Positions 14,006 to 27,275 of a stretch of 64,000 bases of DNA are shown in pieces; positions within the stretch are counted from its first letter, which is position 1, and every line of letters begins with the position of its first letter. Made by a program: the position numbers and the translations under genes. Under the pieces are notes generated by a model. It worked only from the letters and a program-made list of their open reading frames with translations, ran no database searches and was not told where the DNA came from. This stretch comes from Elysia crispata (lineage: Eukaryota > Mollusca > Gastropoda > Plakobranchidae). The stretch is taken from positions 193,501-257,500 of the forward strand of contig JAWDGP010006922.1 of NCBI GenBank assembly GCA_033675545.1. Reading direction: 5' to 3'.

Positions 14006-14409
14006 ACTTACTGACTTAGGGCCTTCCGCGTCTCAGTCGTCCGACGGGGGCGCTTCGGCAGCTTTTCGGATTCTCGTCGACAGTTCTCTCCATTGCTGTC
14101 TGTTCTGGGCGATGCATCTTAGGTGTTCGAGGTCTTCCCTAGTTGTGAGTTGTAGTGTGTTTTCTTGTAGTCTTGATAGGTCTTTGTTGAGGACGACTGG
14201 TAGTGTTGTTAAAGGGCGGCCCCGAAACTTTTTTCCGTGTGTGGCGAAATAGCTGTTCATTGATTTATTAGCAGGTATTTCAATATTTCTTCTAAGTATG
14301 TGCCCGAAAAGGCGCCACCTGTTCTCAAGTATATAAATAGAAAGGGGGTGTTCCTCGCACTTGTTGTAAAGAGATGAATTTGTGATTTTAACGGGGTATT
14401 TGATAACAT
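14006..14409 (-). mobile_element. 5'-truncated RTE-like LINE insertion with 13-bp target site duplication
   Basis: The insertion is flanked by CAAAAATCATTTG at 13993-14005 and again at 14410-14422. On the - strand it carries one open frame of about 125 residues. That frame holds the C-terminal signature of LINE endonuclease/reverse transcriptases: RWRLFGHILRR, GRPLTTLP, and a final QQWRELSTRIRKAAEA. The 3' end is CTAAGTCAGTAAGT. The left flank of the open frame (M-I-F) is host sequence from the duplication. The lack of internal stops and the perfect duplication indicate a young insertion. Only the last part of the element is present, typical of aborted target-primed reverse transcription. Confidence 0.85.
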
Positions 14410-14422
14410 CAAAAATCATTTG

Positions 14423-14554
14423 CCTTAAAATAATTACTGTACTGGATCATTTTAAGCAGTTCTGTTTTGCCCAATGTGAATAAATCTGCCTGATTTGAAC
14501 TGATGACCACTAATTTTTCAATTTTTCAAATTTAACACCAAACACTGCTAGAGA

Positions 14555-14624
<70 letters not shown>

Positions 14625-15773
14625 CCCCCCCACTCCCTCTTTCTGACATTTCATTGAGCACAGTTGACAAATGGTGTGTAGGAAGTATGCTGAAAAGCAT
14701 TTCTCAGCAGTGTTATCAAAAAGTAACAAGAAACTATCAAATGCAAACTAATATTCAGAGATGCTACTGTGTAATAATGTACCATGTTCAGCTGAAATTT
14801 GTTACGAATTGCATGTATAATGATTCAGTTCCATTCTTGCAAATTAACCAAGCACTAAGTAAGACAATAGGAAACATTTGGGGGTTAATTAGATAACAAT
14901 AAATACAATTGCTCATAAGAAATGTCTCGCAATAAGTTCAAATGAGTCAAATGTTAGAAAAAAAAAAGTATTACAATTGTAATAGTTTGACGTTTTTTTT
15001 TTTATCTATATTAAAATTGATGTTTACTATTTGGTTGACTACTGGGAGTGCAATTCCTATGATTTTGATCATGATTAATCACTTTGTTTCAAAAGAACTG
15101 TCAGTGCTGACAAATATTTTAGTTGAATTGTGTTTCTAATTTATGTTACATAAAAATATATCTGATTTTTCCCATACATTTAAGTTCCAACACTGTTGAA
15201 GGTGAACTGTTTACATATTGTAGTATTAAAAAACATTTAAAAAATTATATTAGTTATTCACATACCCAATATATAGATTCGTCATAAACACTAGTCTTTT
15301 ACATAGATATACAAATTATTGTTAACTACGCTACATTTGGAGCACATGTAATAATAAAGGTAAGCTTACAATTACATAAGATTGCCTAAATATCTCATGA
15401 AACTTACAATACATATGGATTATTATAAAACCTTAATGCTTGTATCATTCTATCTACATTTACTATTATTTATACTCTTTTAAATATTCAACCTTATGCT
15501 CAATACAGATAACTTGGACAAAAAATATAAGAAGTAACTCAAATGTAATTATGGAAGGTTAAATACCATACATTGTTTTTTTTTTAATCATGCAGAAGAT
15601 CAATACACATAGTTGTTTTCAATACACATTGTCTAGCATGAAAGTTTGGATAAAAATTTTTCTCATTTGTGACTGTGTGTCCTCATAAACTTTTATTTCC
15701 AACTAATAGCTATTGATTGACAAAATCGTTATTTCAAAATGGATAACTACATGTATATATAATGTAATTTTTC
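14423..15773. other. Spacer downstream of MAP10
   Basis: No gene was recognised. It contains a (CT)n microsatellite at 14559-14622 followed by a C-run, and otherwise A/T-rich sequence. TTTATT at 15692-15697 is a further possible polyadenylation signal for MAP10 on the - strand. Confidence 0.45.
14559..14622. repeat. (CT)n microsatellite with C-run
   Basis: An uninterrupted CT run followed by about ten C. Confidence 0.95.
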
Positions 15774-15779
15774 TTTATT
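15774..15779 (-). terminator. Candidate polyadenylation signal of MAP10
   Basis: TTTATT on the + strand is AATAAA on the - strand, about 195 bases after the MAP10 stop codon. Confidence 0.4.
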
Positions 15780-15974
15780 CTAGAAGAATAATGAAGATTG
15801 AGTCAGAAAAACACACTGATAAATTCAATGTACACATGTATAAACAAGTCTAACCTTTTGATGATCCTTAATTTTTTTCCCTTTTACTTACATAATTTAC
15901 GTTTTCACTCAAAATTTGATGAATAGAACTGATTTCATGTTTCATGTTACAACTGATTTTAAAACAAGATCATG

Positions 15975-17050
15975 TCAGTTTATAGTGTAACCAAGTTTAG
16001 TGCTGGGCACTATCTTAGGTAACTGCTCAATAGAGGAAGCAACATCTGCACTATCACCACTGTTAAAATCATCTGAATAGTTTCCTCCTGACAGACCAGA
16101 TTTGTTGCTACTAGACAGGGAAACAAGGGCATTTTCCGGATCTGACGGCATGTAAGAGCTGAGTGAATCAGTATGAATTGATTCTCTTAAAGGACGACGT
16201 GGCCGTGGTGTTGGCCGTTTTGGACTTCCACTAAGTGAACGAGGGGTTAACTTGTTGCGAGGAGTCACCACTGTACTATCTTTGCCTGGTAGAGGCTGAT
16301 TTTCAAACCTATTGCCCTGAGCAGCCCCAGACTTGGGTGTGCCCGGTCTGGAGGAGATGGGAGAGGTATAACCTTTAGACATTGACATGGAGGGGAGATA
16401 GCTGTGACCAGTACCTGGCTCAAGTTTAGATGTAGATCGTCTCATAGAAGGGACAGGTGAGTTCTCTGAAAGCTGAGGGTTGATGACTGGAAATTTACTA
16501 GCTGTAGCACCAGTTTCTGTGAAAGAGCGATGGCCTCCTGCACTGTGTGAATGATTGTCCGCCTCACTAACCAAGTCTTGCAATTCTGGCTCATCTGTGG
16601 AATGAAATTGTCTGGTATCAAGATCTGTGGAATGCTGCATCCGGGAATTACTCCTTTCTGGTCCAAGTATATTTTGTGAATGCCTAGTAGATTCCAGGGG
16701 TGAATCATCATTTAGTGTGCCTGAAGCATTGAGAGAAGCATTTGCAGCACCTGCTATGGTTTCTGGCAGGGAATCTTCACGAGAAATGTATCTAGGAAAA
16801 TTCAAAACTTGCACTTGGGGTTTGTCAGCTGCACTACCATCAGGAAGAGGAATATCTACATCATCATTACTGGCGTTCCCAACTATGGTAATTGCAGCCT
16901 CGTCCTCTGGCTGGCTGTCCTCTGCATCAGTAATAGTACCACTCCCACTGTCATCATGGGTGTGAGACTTGGCTGAAGGCAAGTGCACTTCAATAGAGCG
17001 ACTGCGAGAGCTTGGTAAATCACTCCGGGCACTCAATGGTTCCTCCAGAC
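15975..17050 (-). CDS. MAP10: MAP10 exon 2 (disordered C-terminal third)
   Basis: This exon adds 357 residues and the stop. It is rich in Ser, Pro and Asp, including a basic PKRPTPRPRRPLRE stretch that would suit microtubule binding. It contains NYSDDF, a word shared by several centrosomal and microtubule proteins. It ends KLGYTIN, which resembles the KLPGYTM end of human MAP10 and supports joining it to the distant first exon. Translation cannot start inside the exon: its first residues (LEEPLSARSD) continue the frame from exon 1. Confidence 0.88.
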
Positions 17051-20000
17051 CTTTAATAAGAAAACAAAGAAATATTTACTAAAAACAAATTGGGTCCAGT
17101 TTGGAATGAAGATGTTATGAATAGAGCCATGGTGACAAAAAAAAATTTCTTCTTTAATCTTCTGCTATAAATGTAATAAAACTACAAGGACATACTTAAA
17201 TGGTCAAAGAAATACACTTGGAAAAGAACAAAACAAAACAAAAAAAAATAATAAACAAAAGCTGTGCAAGTGCAATACAGTACACAACACAAAAAAAAAT
17301 AAGTAACATCAGACCTTCAAGTAGATAACGGAAAATAGGGCAGAAAATAAATTAAGTTTAATAATTGCAAATGAAAAAATCATACTACTAAGATTTTATG
17401 CCTCTAAACACAGGTCAATGACACTTCTCAACCGATACAGAAAAGTGTCTAAATAACAGATTTTACCCTAAGGCTACCTTATAGTATCAATATACACACA
17501 TGTATACATTGTATAATCATTAACCATCTTTCAATACTTCACAAGTAATCCAACTTGATGCTCAAGAGAGCCCTTCATTTTCTGCAATATAACACTGAAA
17601 TAGGGCCGAATCTCTGAAAAGCTTAGTTTTAGATATAATGGTTATCACAACAACCAATGAAAATTAGTTCAATGTCAGAAATTATTCACTTCTCTATACT
17701 GCAGAAAATTCCTCTAAAATTCCTATTCACCAATCTCCATTGAGAATTGAGTTCTCGGTCACAGAAAGATCCTTAGCTTTAAAAACATTTAATTCATTAA
17801 AAAATCAACTGTATATATATTCACTAATGAACTGACATCATCTCACAATATGAGAATATTTCATCTATTTGTAACTTATAAGCTGTTACAGTAAGAAGCT
17901 TTATGCAAATTTGTAGACACCCATATAAATAAAGGCAGACTGGCTTCTTAGTTCCACACAATTATCATACTCTGACTATTTGAGATACATGATAAACGAT
18001 TAAAAGATAAAATTTGAATTAAAGATTAATAATAGATCTAGTTAAGTCTAAGTCATTTTCATTTTTCGGGTGTTGAAAAGCACTGTTCCTGGTTACAAAG
18101 GAGGCGATCCGGTATTCTGAAAAACGAAAGTTTCCCATTTGTGTGTTTATGTAGGCTTACCACCCAAGTCTTTGGCCAGTAAAGGATAACGGGCAAGAGG
18201 GATGATCTAAGAGATGTGAACTGTTCCTAAATTGCAAAAGGAAAGGAGCAGTGCACTCTTACAGTAACTGAACCAATCACTGCTGGCTAAATCCATTGGT
18301 CAGACTTGGAGTAGACCTAATTTTTATTAGGAGATGTATCATGTATGTATGTCATCACTTTTTCTGACGTATAAATGATTGGCTTGCTAGTGGGTATAGG
18401 AAGGAGAGATACTAAGATAAAGATTAGCCATTGTACAACTTGAAAGAATTGCATTGGTTTTTTTTCCCTCTTTTTCTTTGTATCAGATAATTCAAGTTTA
18501 GATTACTTTGCAATCTATTTTTTTAATACAAAAGGCTGAAAAATAAACAGTCAATATCAATTATTAAACAATGTAGAAGCAAATTTTGCAGAACTTTATA
18601 ATAATGTATGCCACCTGAATAATTTAGGATATTTATCACATTTTATATTATGTCTACCGTCTAGCTTATGTTTTCGACTGGTTTGCTCCTTACCTGATAT
18701 TTATTTTTTAATTTTTGGAATGTTTGATCAGGGCAAAAAGGTTTGGTTCAAAAACGAAAATAAACAACTAAAAAAACTATCGTAATTGAGATTTGTTTAA
18801 AAAATAATTAAAAGGATTTAAAGAATGATGTATAGTTTACTACATATACAAATATAATATGTATTCTCATATTAATGGGATTTCCCAAAGAATTATGCTT
18901 CTAACTCGAAGAGATTACCTAATGCAACTCAGAATGAACAGATTTTATCAAATGTTCGAGGGGGAAAAAATATTCTGAGATAAAAAAGCCATATGAGCAT
19001 ATGGGAAACCCCATAATTTGAATTGTATGGATTAAAACTTCGAATTAAGACAATTCGAATAACAAAAAAGTGTCAAAACCAAATCTATGATTCAATGACT
19101 GAGTGTGTATTGTGATGCAATGAGCAACGCGCACTTTCTCCAGTCTCTTGTAGCTATCAGTATCAGTGTTACTACTGACACTCCTTTCTTTCTGCATCAG
19201 CCCCCTCTTGGCTTTCTTAGCGCACTGATCAGCCTATCTAGGGCAGTGATTAGATTTGCTTGCTGATAAAGTGTCCATATTAGTTATGCCTTACAGAGTA
19301 GTAATTATTTCAAATTAAGAGAATAAAACCAGAAAGACTTCAAATACAAATCCAAACAGGAAAAAAATAACCTAACCTATCGCAAAATTTGGTTTATTAC
19401 AAATTCGAATAATCAGACCTCGGTTGTAGAGGATTCCACTGTATGAATGTCTTCTAAATTTTTCTGATTGTCATAAAAATTTATTTATATAATAGATAGC
19501 ATTTGCATTGGGGATTTTAATGAATTTTGACCTAATCTGTTTTACTATTAGAATGAATTTTACTTATTCAGGGAAATAATAATTTTATGACTTTGCAACA
19601 AAATGATCTGCATTATTTTCTTTACCTGAAACATCCTATTGAAATTCATTCAGATGACTTGTAACAAAGGCAATCCTTTGATCCCATTCCTTAGAACCAT
19701 AGTTATCTCCTATCTCCTTTGTGGTATTCCTTCTTCCTTTTTTAAGAATTTGCACGAGCTAAACTTTAACACTTTAAGCTTTCATTCATTCTAACTCAAA
19801 GGTACAAAACATTTTTTATATTTAAAAGGATCAACATTTTAAAGTGAATGCTCAAAATGAGTTCATTGTAATGTTAAAAAAAACAAAACTTACTGCCATT
19901 ATTGTAATTTAAATTTTTTTTTCCTGATCTTATTAAATACCTTCTATTAGTTTTTCTCCTTAAACGGTTTTCAAAAAAATTTTGCTAACAACCATGACAT

Positions 20001-22365
20001 GCAGGTCAACAATGTTTACAAAGAAAAATTACAACAGCTAACTTCCTATAGGAGTAAGAAAATGGTTCTAAGCACTAGTAGACCTTTAGAGCTAAAGTTT
20101 CCCAAAAATACAGGGCTAGGTCTAAGAGGCTTATAGTTTGCTAAAAAAATACATTAATTGTATATAATAAAATTACAAAAATTTACATACGACCTGTAGG
20201 TTTTGTAAATTATTTTAAAAGGACTCACCTGCACCATTATAATCTGGATCAAGCGGGGCTGGTGATGAGAGGCCACTGAGATGCCTTTCAAGCGGTACAG
20301 GTTTTTTTCTCCTGCTCATATCACCTGATCCTGAAGAATCTTTGTTGTTAGCACTATGGCATTCAGTTCTGTGATGTCTTATCCTTGACTTAATCTTTGG
20401 TGATGTACTCTTTCTGATGGCAACAGACCCTATCTTTTGTTCCCGTCTCTGTGTTGAAGACTTTCGACGTCTGTGACGTGACCTTTCAAATGTGGTATGA
20501 GACAGTGTTGACTTCTTACTCTCTGGTTCACTGGCAATATGCTGAAGTGTGTCCCCTCCAGCTGTGCTGTTCAATTCCATTTCAGCCAAGCGACGTACCT
20601 CTGTGAGCGTGTCGGAGAAGTTGGTGGCATTCACATCTGATGCCTCAGGTTGAAATTGCTCTTTTTTTGTTACGACCTGAGTTGCCTTACCCTCTGCCCT
20701 CTCTAACCACTTTGGATTAGTTTTTTGAAGTCTAAGGCGCTGAGTTGTGGTCAGCTTATACACTAATTTGGTTTTATTAGCTGTGGCTGGAACTTGTTTT
20801 GTTACCTTATCTTTTGGGCTGGCTTCAGAATAAGCTTTGGCTTTAGGAGAATGATGCTGTTTCACTATAGTTGAAGACTCAATATTTGCTGGCTTTATTG
20901 AATTATTTGATTTCTTTGCTAAAGCTGCAGCAACTGCTGAAACAACATGCGGAGAAATATTATCTGCCTTTGTTTCTGGCTGCCTTGCAACCTTGGGAGA
21001 CATTGCTGGGACTTTATTCATTTGCATCTTCTTGGAAACATCTAATAGAAACTGAGGGTTCTGAACACAAGCCAACTCATTGATTAATGCTGTCAGTAAA
21101 GGAAAAACCATATCTGGTTGTGGAGCCACTTCAAGTCCGTTTACATGCTCTCTTTGCCTAGATTGCGGTACATACTTTTCTCCAAGTGGAGACTGAGAAA
21201 TTGATTGCTCAGATATTAAGTGTGTCTCAGAAATTTTGTGAGCCAATTGTTGTTTAATGCCTTCACCATCAAAGCTGTCAATGTCTGATAAATCTTCCAG
21301 ATAAATTTCTTCATTTAATACATGTGGCACATTTTGTTGACTCTTAATCTCCACTTTTGGGCTTGCATCACTGTTGTAGAAAAGTGGTGGAGGACAAACA
21401 ATGTTGCTCATAATTATATCATTTTCATCGTCTTTATGATCTATTTGTTCAAACTGTGACCATTTTTTTTCGCTATTCATGGCTTCTTTCTGGTACTTTC
21501 GCTTTTCAGTCTGAGTTCCTGTAGAGTGAGATTCTTTTGCAAGCAAATTTGTGTTAGTCTCCATATCTACACCAGATACCACCACATGGATGGCTTTATC
21601 TTCCATATCTACAGTTTGAAGTAGAACATCATGCTGAATTGGATCTGTCATACTTGCAGAATTTCTCATTACAAACTCCTCTTCATTTTCCTTATCGGTC
21701 ACATTTCTTAAACTGCTATCTAACATATTTTCCACAACTCTCTCAACTTTTTTATGTCTTCCCTTTGACTGTCTTCGCATAAGAGCAGAATCCGGTAGAT
21801 GTGGAATGAGACTTGGACCGAGACATAACATTCTAAATCCCAGAACAAAATATCCTATTTCTTTTCCCATTAAATTGTATAGTTTGAAAAGTCCTTTATC
21901 TCCCTGAACTGAAGGTACTGTGGGTCCCATTTTAGCTATGTCCCTACATATGGAATTAATAAGTGTATCTAGTGGCACAGTGCTATTGCCAATCAATTTA
22001 GGCACTTCTGGAAACATATCAATAGCCATCACATAGAGAGGGGTGCTTGCTAGATGCTGTTTCAAAAAATCTGCATATATCTTGAATAAACATGACTTCC
22101 CTTTCTTGATCATAAAATTTCCATGTTTGTCTTTAAGTTCTGAAAACTGTTCTGGTAAATTGTAATAAGGGTCAAATGATATTTTGTTTCTTATTGCAAT
22201 TCCCAAATCGTCCTCAACGTGTTTGATGAGTATTGTAGGAAAATCCAACAATCTGAATGCCACGGCTGGAAACCTACATGGTGTGTGAGGAATATAAAGT
22301 TTCTCAACGACAAGTTCCAACGAGAAAAGGGAGTCATTTGTATCGGCAATCGCTTGGGAGTCCAT
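15975..22365 (-). CDS. MAP10: Microtubule-associated protein 10 homologue, two exons
   Basis: Exons on the - strand are 22365-20229 and 17050-15975; the donor is CAG/GTGAGT and the acceptor is attaaag. Phases match (1 base plus 2 bases), giving 1070 residues against about 905 in human MAP10. The start ATG has TAA in frame nine bases upstream. The N-terminal conserved domain begins SLFSLELVVEKL (13-24), followed by FPAVAFRLLDFPTILI (32-47), GKSCLFKI (89-96), TPLYVMAIDM (108-117) and GKEIGYFVLGFRMLCLGPS (167-185). CPPPLFY (324-330) and FPLLTALINELA (421-432) are further family segments. The middle and end are Ser/Lys/Arg-rich and disordered. MAP10 is known to bind and stabilise microtubules and to be needed for cytokinesis. 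A CAGTGGAAACC-type TIR element lies in the intron. Confidence 0.93.
17051..20228 (-). other. MAP10 intron
   Basis: A 3.2-kb intron, GT at 20228-20227 and AG at 17052-17051. It is A/T-rich with one recognised TIR element (18998-19441). I saw no additional in-phase exon, and the exons join cleanly without one. Confidence 0.75.
18998..19441 (+). mobile_element. TIR element of the CAGTGGAAACC family, copy 1
   Basis: Starts with an eroded CATATGGGAAACCCCATAA and ends GAGGATTCCACTG followed by TA. Its interior aligns with the copy at 45998, including CGCACTGATCAG, GGGCAGTGA.T and the AAATTCGAATAATCAGA subterminal block. It has no open reading frame. The TA target and CAGT..ACTG ends suggest a Tc1/mariner-pogo type non-autonomous element. 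Confidence 0.8.
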
Positions 22366-23137
22366 TTTTTTTAGAAGCCTAGGAACCTTCTAGTCGTCTC
22401 AGTAAGTAAGCGAAATTTGAGTATGATGTTTGCACATTGATTAATATTTGTTGGCTCAACTGGTTGGTTTAATTCGTTTTCATAGATCTACATTGTATAA
22501 CATCCTTCAAAAGTGGTACTCAGGTACTTAAGCAACCATCTTTGACAACAAGAAACAAACCAAAACGAGGCAGACCAATCGGTTCACGTTTTTCCATTCA
22601 CATACAGACTGCAGCAAACTGTATCGTAATTCATTGGAAATTATCTTCTTTCGGTTTCGTTATGCAACAGATCCATGGAGACGTGCTATAAGATCCAGAT
22701 AAGTCTAGATCTAGATCTAGTACCTTGAAGAAAAATCTAGTCTAAATGTAGACTCTACACATCTAAATCTTTAAGCATAAATGGGGTTAAATTCTAGATA
22801 TATCGCGTACATTGAATTTTTCTTCATTTAGATCCAGGATACATTTTTAGTCGAGGAGAAACAGAAGCTCAGCCTCAGTATGTAACCAATTCACACAATC
22901 ATGAATGAAATTTTACTGATCAATACAATTAGATTTAACACTACAAAAGCTGCTCAAATAAAAAAAAAACTGCTGATAATATGAGTGCACTTTAAATATG
23001 GTTAAGAATTTGGTAAATTTGCGGATATCGGCCCAACTCACTTTAGGCTTCACAATAAAATGTTTGTCGACGAATTCGAAACTTGTAATTTAACGAGATT
23101 TTAGAGCAACACAAAAATGCTTATATCATGAAATGTA

Positions 23138-23236
23138 CAGTGGAAACTTCATATTTTGAATTGTATGAGAATGGATTAAATCTTCGAATTAAAAATATTG
23201 GAATCTATTACTCATAGAGTGAGTGTGCACTTTGCT
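23138..23236 (+). mobile_element. Truncated TIR element of the CAGTGGAAACC family, copy 2
   Basis: The left 100 bases of the family (TA then CAGTGGAAACTTCATATTTT, later CTTCGAATTAAAAATATT and GAGTGAGTGTGCACTTTGC) are recognisable. The right end is missing. The element is a remnant. Confidence 0.7.
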
Positions 23237-23467
23237 TAAATCAAACTCAAAGGTGAAAATTACATTTTTCAGTCTATCTCTGTTGCTCATTTACAACATG
23301 GTAGCTCTACCTTCATATGTATCATCAAAGGAAAGTCAAGGACTTTGGTAATTTAATAAAGGTTAATAGCCTTAGTGGGAAAACATACTATCCTATTGTA
23401 TACATGAGTTTATAATGTATACTAAGACCTTAGAAATTCTTTGGCCAGGAAGCATTTTCAGCCCCCT

Positions 23468-23469
<2 letters not shown>

Positions 23470-23543
<74 letters not shown>
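23470..23543. repeat. (CT)n microsatellite
   Basis: An uninterrupted CT run of about 74 bases preceded by a C-rich stretch. Confidence 0.95.
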
Positions 23544-23545
<2 letters not shown>

Positions 23546-26218
23546 GCCTATTTCGCTCTGTCTGTGAGTGTGTGGGCCAGGCTAAAAGTCTGTAACTATG
23601 GTTTGTGTTGACACGGTACAGGAAGACTTTCGCTGGGTAGTCGATGGCTTATTGGCTTTGGTATTGCTATCTCCACATCTGCCAATTAAGTTACTGTTAC
23701 TGCAGATTTATCTCGACTCTGTTACCCTTGAATTTATCATTGATAGGTCTAACCTATAAATTTTTTGAAAGTTCCTTTATATATTTAATGCTTCTTTGAA
23801 GTCAAGTGTACAGGTCCATTTCGCTAAGTTTTACCAAGCAGATGTACTTCACTATAAATATAATAGGATTCAGTTTCCAGAAGATATAGACAAAATTATA
23901 CATGTATTTTTATGTTTACTGTTTAAGGTCTTGTTTAAGGTCTGCAATTTGATCTGTGACTGCGATCACTACATGTATTTAATTTGAGACCAGCAAGTGA
24001 ACATAAAGCCATGATAATGTCTTGAGATCCATTTAATTATACATTAGTTTCTTATAAGAAATATGCTAGTATTGAGAAATATTTTCATACAAGATTAAGT
24101 TTGAAGTCTTTACATCACCTTTGTTGGAAGCACTTATTTGAGCAGGGCAATAAAATGCATCATCTTTTTTCTATATGAAAGCCTACTTAGTTGGTATGTG
24201 CATCAAGGCAAGTGGCAACTACTTACTTACAAACCTTTTGAGATGTGTAGCTTTTAATTTCTCTGAATATCCATTCTCTTTCTCTTTATCTCCCATGTGA
24301 CTTTTCTATCTTTTTTACCAGGTTTATTTTCTCCTTTTAGAGTTATTTTGTTAGTTACATCATTTTTGAGAGTCTTGGGAGATGTAACTTACATTCTTTC
24401 ACTACTGAGGAAAAAAATGTTATATAATAAAATGTAGGCCAATACAGTCAGGCACAGATTTCTCAAATTCATTGGAGAATTTTGATGTATGTTTGAGAAA
24501 AAACCTGTGGCTGCGTTTGAAATTTTAAGGGCATAGCCAAATTTAATGAATTTACAGTAGATTTCCTTTTCATTTTTATGTCAGTCCTTGCGGAAATCAA
24601 ATACATGTGAGTAAGCATAAAACCTAATGGAGAAATTTTTATGCGATCATTCAATGCTTCCTTTTTTATTGGTGAAAACATTTAATAGTTTCTAAACATC
24701 TTTCTTTTCCTTGGACATCACTTCCATAGGAAAATTTGCCATTAAGCAACCTTGATTGTAATTTTTGTAATTTAGGACTGATTATTGGATCAATAGGTGT
24801 TATTACTTCAAGTCAGGTGAATGAAAAAGGAGAAATAGGAAAACAAATAGAGAATCACCAGGGAAAAACAGATGAGTTTGAGGAATCTGCTCCACTGTGT
24901 ACAAATATATTCTTCACATTAGAATAAAATGAAGAAATGAACATATATATTTTATTTCACATATACTTGTCATTGTTAACACACATCTATTAACCCTCCA
25001 CTCCAAAGAGTGTCAAGGGAGATACTTCCCACGTTGGCAGTGCTTAAGGGATAAATCAATTGTCACAGGCGCACCAAAATTTTTGCGAGAGCTTCAGAGA
25101 AATAGTGACCTTGTTAATGTTATCAACTCTTAATAAACTGTGTAACAGATTTTGATGGGGGTGATCTGTTTGTCTAGGGGTATGAAAATATACACAGCCA
25201 ATCACACGACTCGTCTGTAGAAAATAAATTCGTAGTCTGCAAGTAAAAATTGCAAATTGTTTAGTCCAACACAAGAGCTTGACTCTATAATCAGGGTAGG
25301 TTGGCTTCATAATCAGTCACTGTAAGTAGATTTAATAATCACTGAACGTAGACTTGATGTTGACTGATTGAATATAATTTCGACTCTTATTTATATAAAA
25401 TCTCATCGAATCATCCTGAAAAGGAATTACATAAATCGTAAGAGAATATTCTTGGTATATGTCATAAGCAATGCGCTCTAAAATAGCAACCAATCTAATC
25501 AAAGAGTAATGTGATTATTACTATGCTAGAATTAGGTCGCAGATTCCAGAAGAATCTAGGCCATACAAGTGCGGGCTGTGTTCAATAAACAAGACTAAGT
25601 TCTTAGACTTGAAATACAAACATTATGCAACTAAATAAAACAATGTACATAGATCTAGTCGATCCACTACCCAAAAGTTACGCACTAAAAAAGGGTGAGG
25701 AAATGAATAGATCAACTTATAGCACAATGCGTTACAAACTGTTTTAACTACTTATTTAGGGAAAAGAAAAGAACAGGTTATACTGGATTTAATTGTTAAT
25801 GTTTTTTTTTTTATTTCTCTATTTTCTAAAATTTTTTTCTCATGACATATGAGCAATTTTTTGTAAAAAAATAATACTGCTCAAGGTACTGTTTTACTGC
25901 AGCCAGCAACACCTTTCTAAAAAATGTCCTAGTGACATAAGCAGCAAATTGCAAGCAACACAAACTGATACTTGTGATTTAAAAACAATTTTTTGTTTGG
26001 TGTTCCTAGCTGTAAATTGTTTCATGCATCAGTTGCCTTTTTTGGATTTTTCCCTTGTACATTTTGCATTCAACGAATTAAAATGAAGTTTGTATATGTT
26101 GGGTCCCAATTTGAACCTGTTTTTGAGCTTGATTTCTCTGGGATTGGGTGTCAAAATAATGAAATAAATAATAACAAAAATGACGAAGATAGTAATAATA
26201 ATAGTTATAATGACGATA

Positions 26219-26220
26219 AT

Positions 26221-26283
<63 letters not shown>
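26219..26283. repeat. (AAT)n microsatellite
   Basis: A trinucleotide run of about 20 units. The poly-Asn reading frame over it is an artefact of the repeat. Confidence 0.95.
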
Positions 26284-26284
<1 letters not shown>

Positions 26285-27275
26285 TTGTATTGAAAAGTTT
26301 TTCATGACCCATGAGAAAAGAAACTTGTGCTAGTGCTCTGCACCATGATCAATTCTCTGTCTTTTTTAATGTCCATTCTTTTTAGTAATATATAAGTAGG
26401 TTATATAGTATGTAAAATCTTCTACTACATAACCCTCATCTGGGTCCCCAGTGCAATCTTCTGTTAAGTTCCAAAATCTCTGCAACTTTTTGTGTAACTG
26501 TAGATTATTAATAAAATCTCTTGATCTGCTGAGCTCATAATTATGATAAAAATGATTTTCTGCTCACTAGTCACTATGACTCTAATTTCTTGCATGTCTA
26601 GGGACATTATGTTTTGCCCTGGCCACAAACATCTTTGATGAAAAAAAGGAAGTCTAGATGCATGTATATGAAAACAGGCTTTCACTGTTGTATTTGATAC
26701 CTTTTTGAAAAATTTTGGTTACTGTAAGTCATCCTCATAAAATTTCTTAAACCGCAAGCCTCTTTCGGAAACTTGATAACAAATAAAATTGTAACACTTG
26801 TAATGGTTGGGTTATACGAAACATATAAATATGTGCCTGGTCCTCTGAAGTTTCATCAGTGAATAGTTATATAGCTTCTCTATTTTCTGATCTACCAGTT
26901 TTAATCTTTTAAGCCTGCTCTAAGATGAAAGATATCTACATGTTCAGTACTCCTTTGCTATAAGGTGGGGTTCAGGGTTATTTGATTGACTCTTTCAAAA
27001 AAACTTTTACATTGTCATGTTTTTGCTTCCATAAAAACCTGAATACATCTCTATTGTTTTGTTAATGTTACATATTTTTCTTCTGATAGGAAAACACTTT
27101 ACATGGAATGAATAAATTTAGATATGTTGTATATACTGTATCATATGCTATGAAAATATATGTCTTCAATGAAAAGACCTAGTTTTGTTGTTTGCTCTAT
27201 CTTTGTCGCTATATTCTAACTGGCTTTGAATTAATATTTTTTTTCTTATCAGAAATATCAATTGAGTAAGTCAAA

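Larger units (their letters stand above)
22366..27252. other. Region between the divergent MAP10 and COA6 genes
   Basis: No coding exon was recognised in this 4.9 kb. It should hold the MAP10 promoter and 5' UTR at the left, and a non-coding first exon of COA6 somewhere to the right, because COA6 coding begins shortly after a splice acceptor. A TCTAGATC cluster lies at about 22705-22725, 340 bases upstream of the MAP10 start. A truncated TIR element, a (CT)n run and an (AAT)n run are listed separately. Confidence 0.5.
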
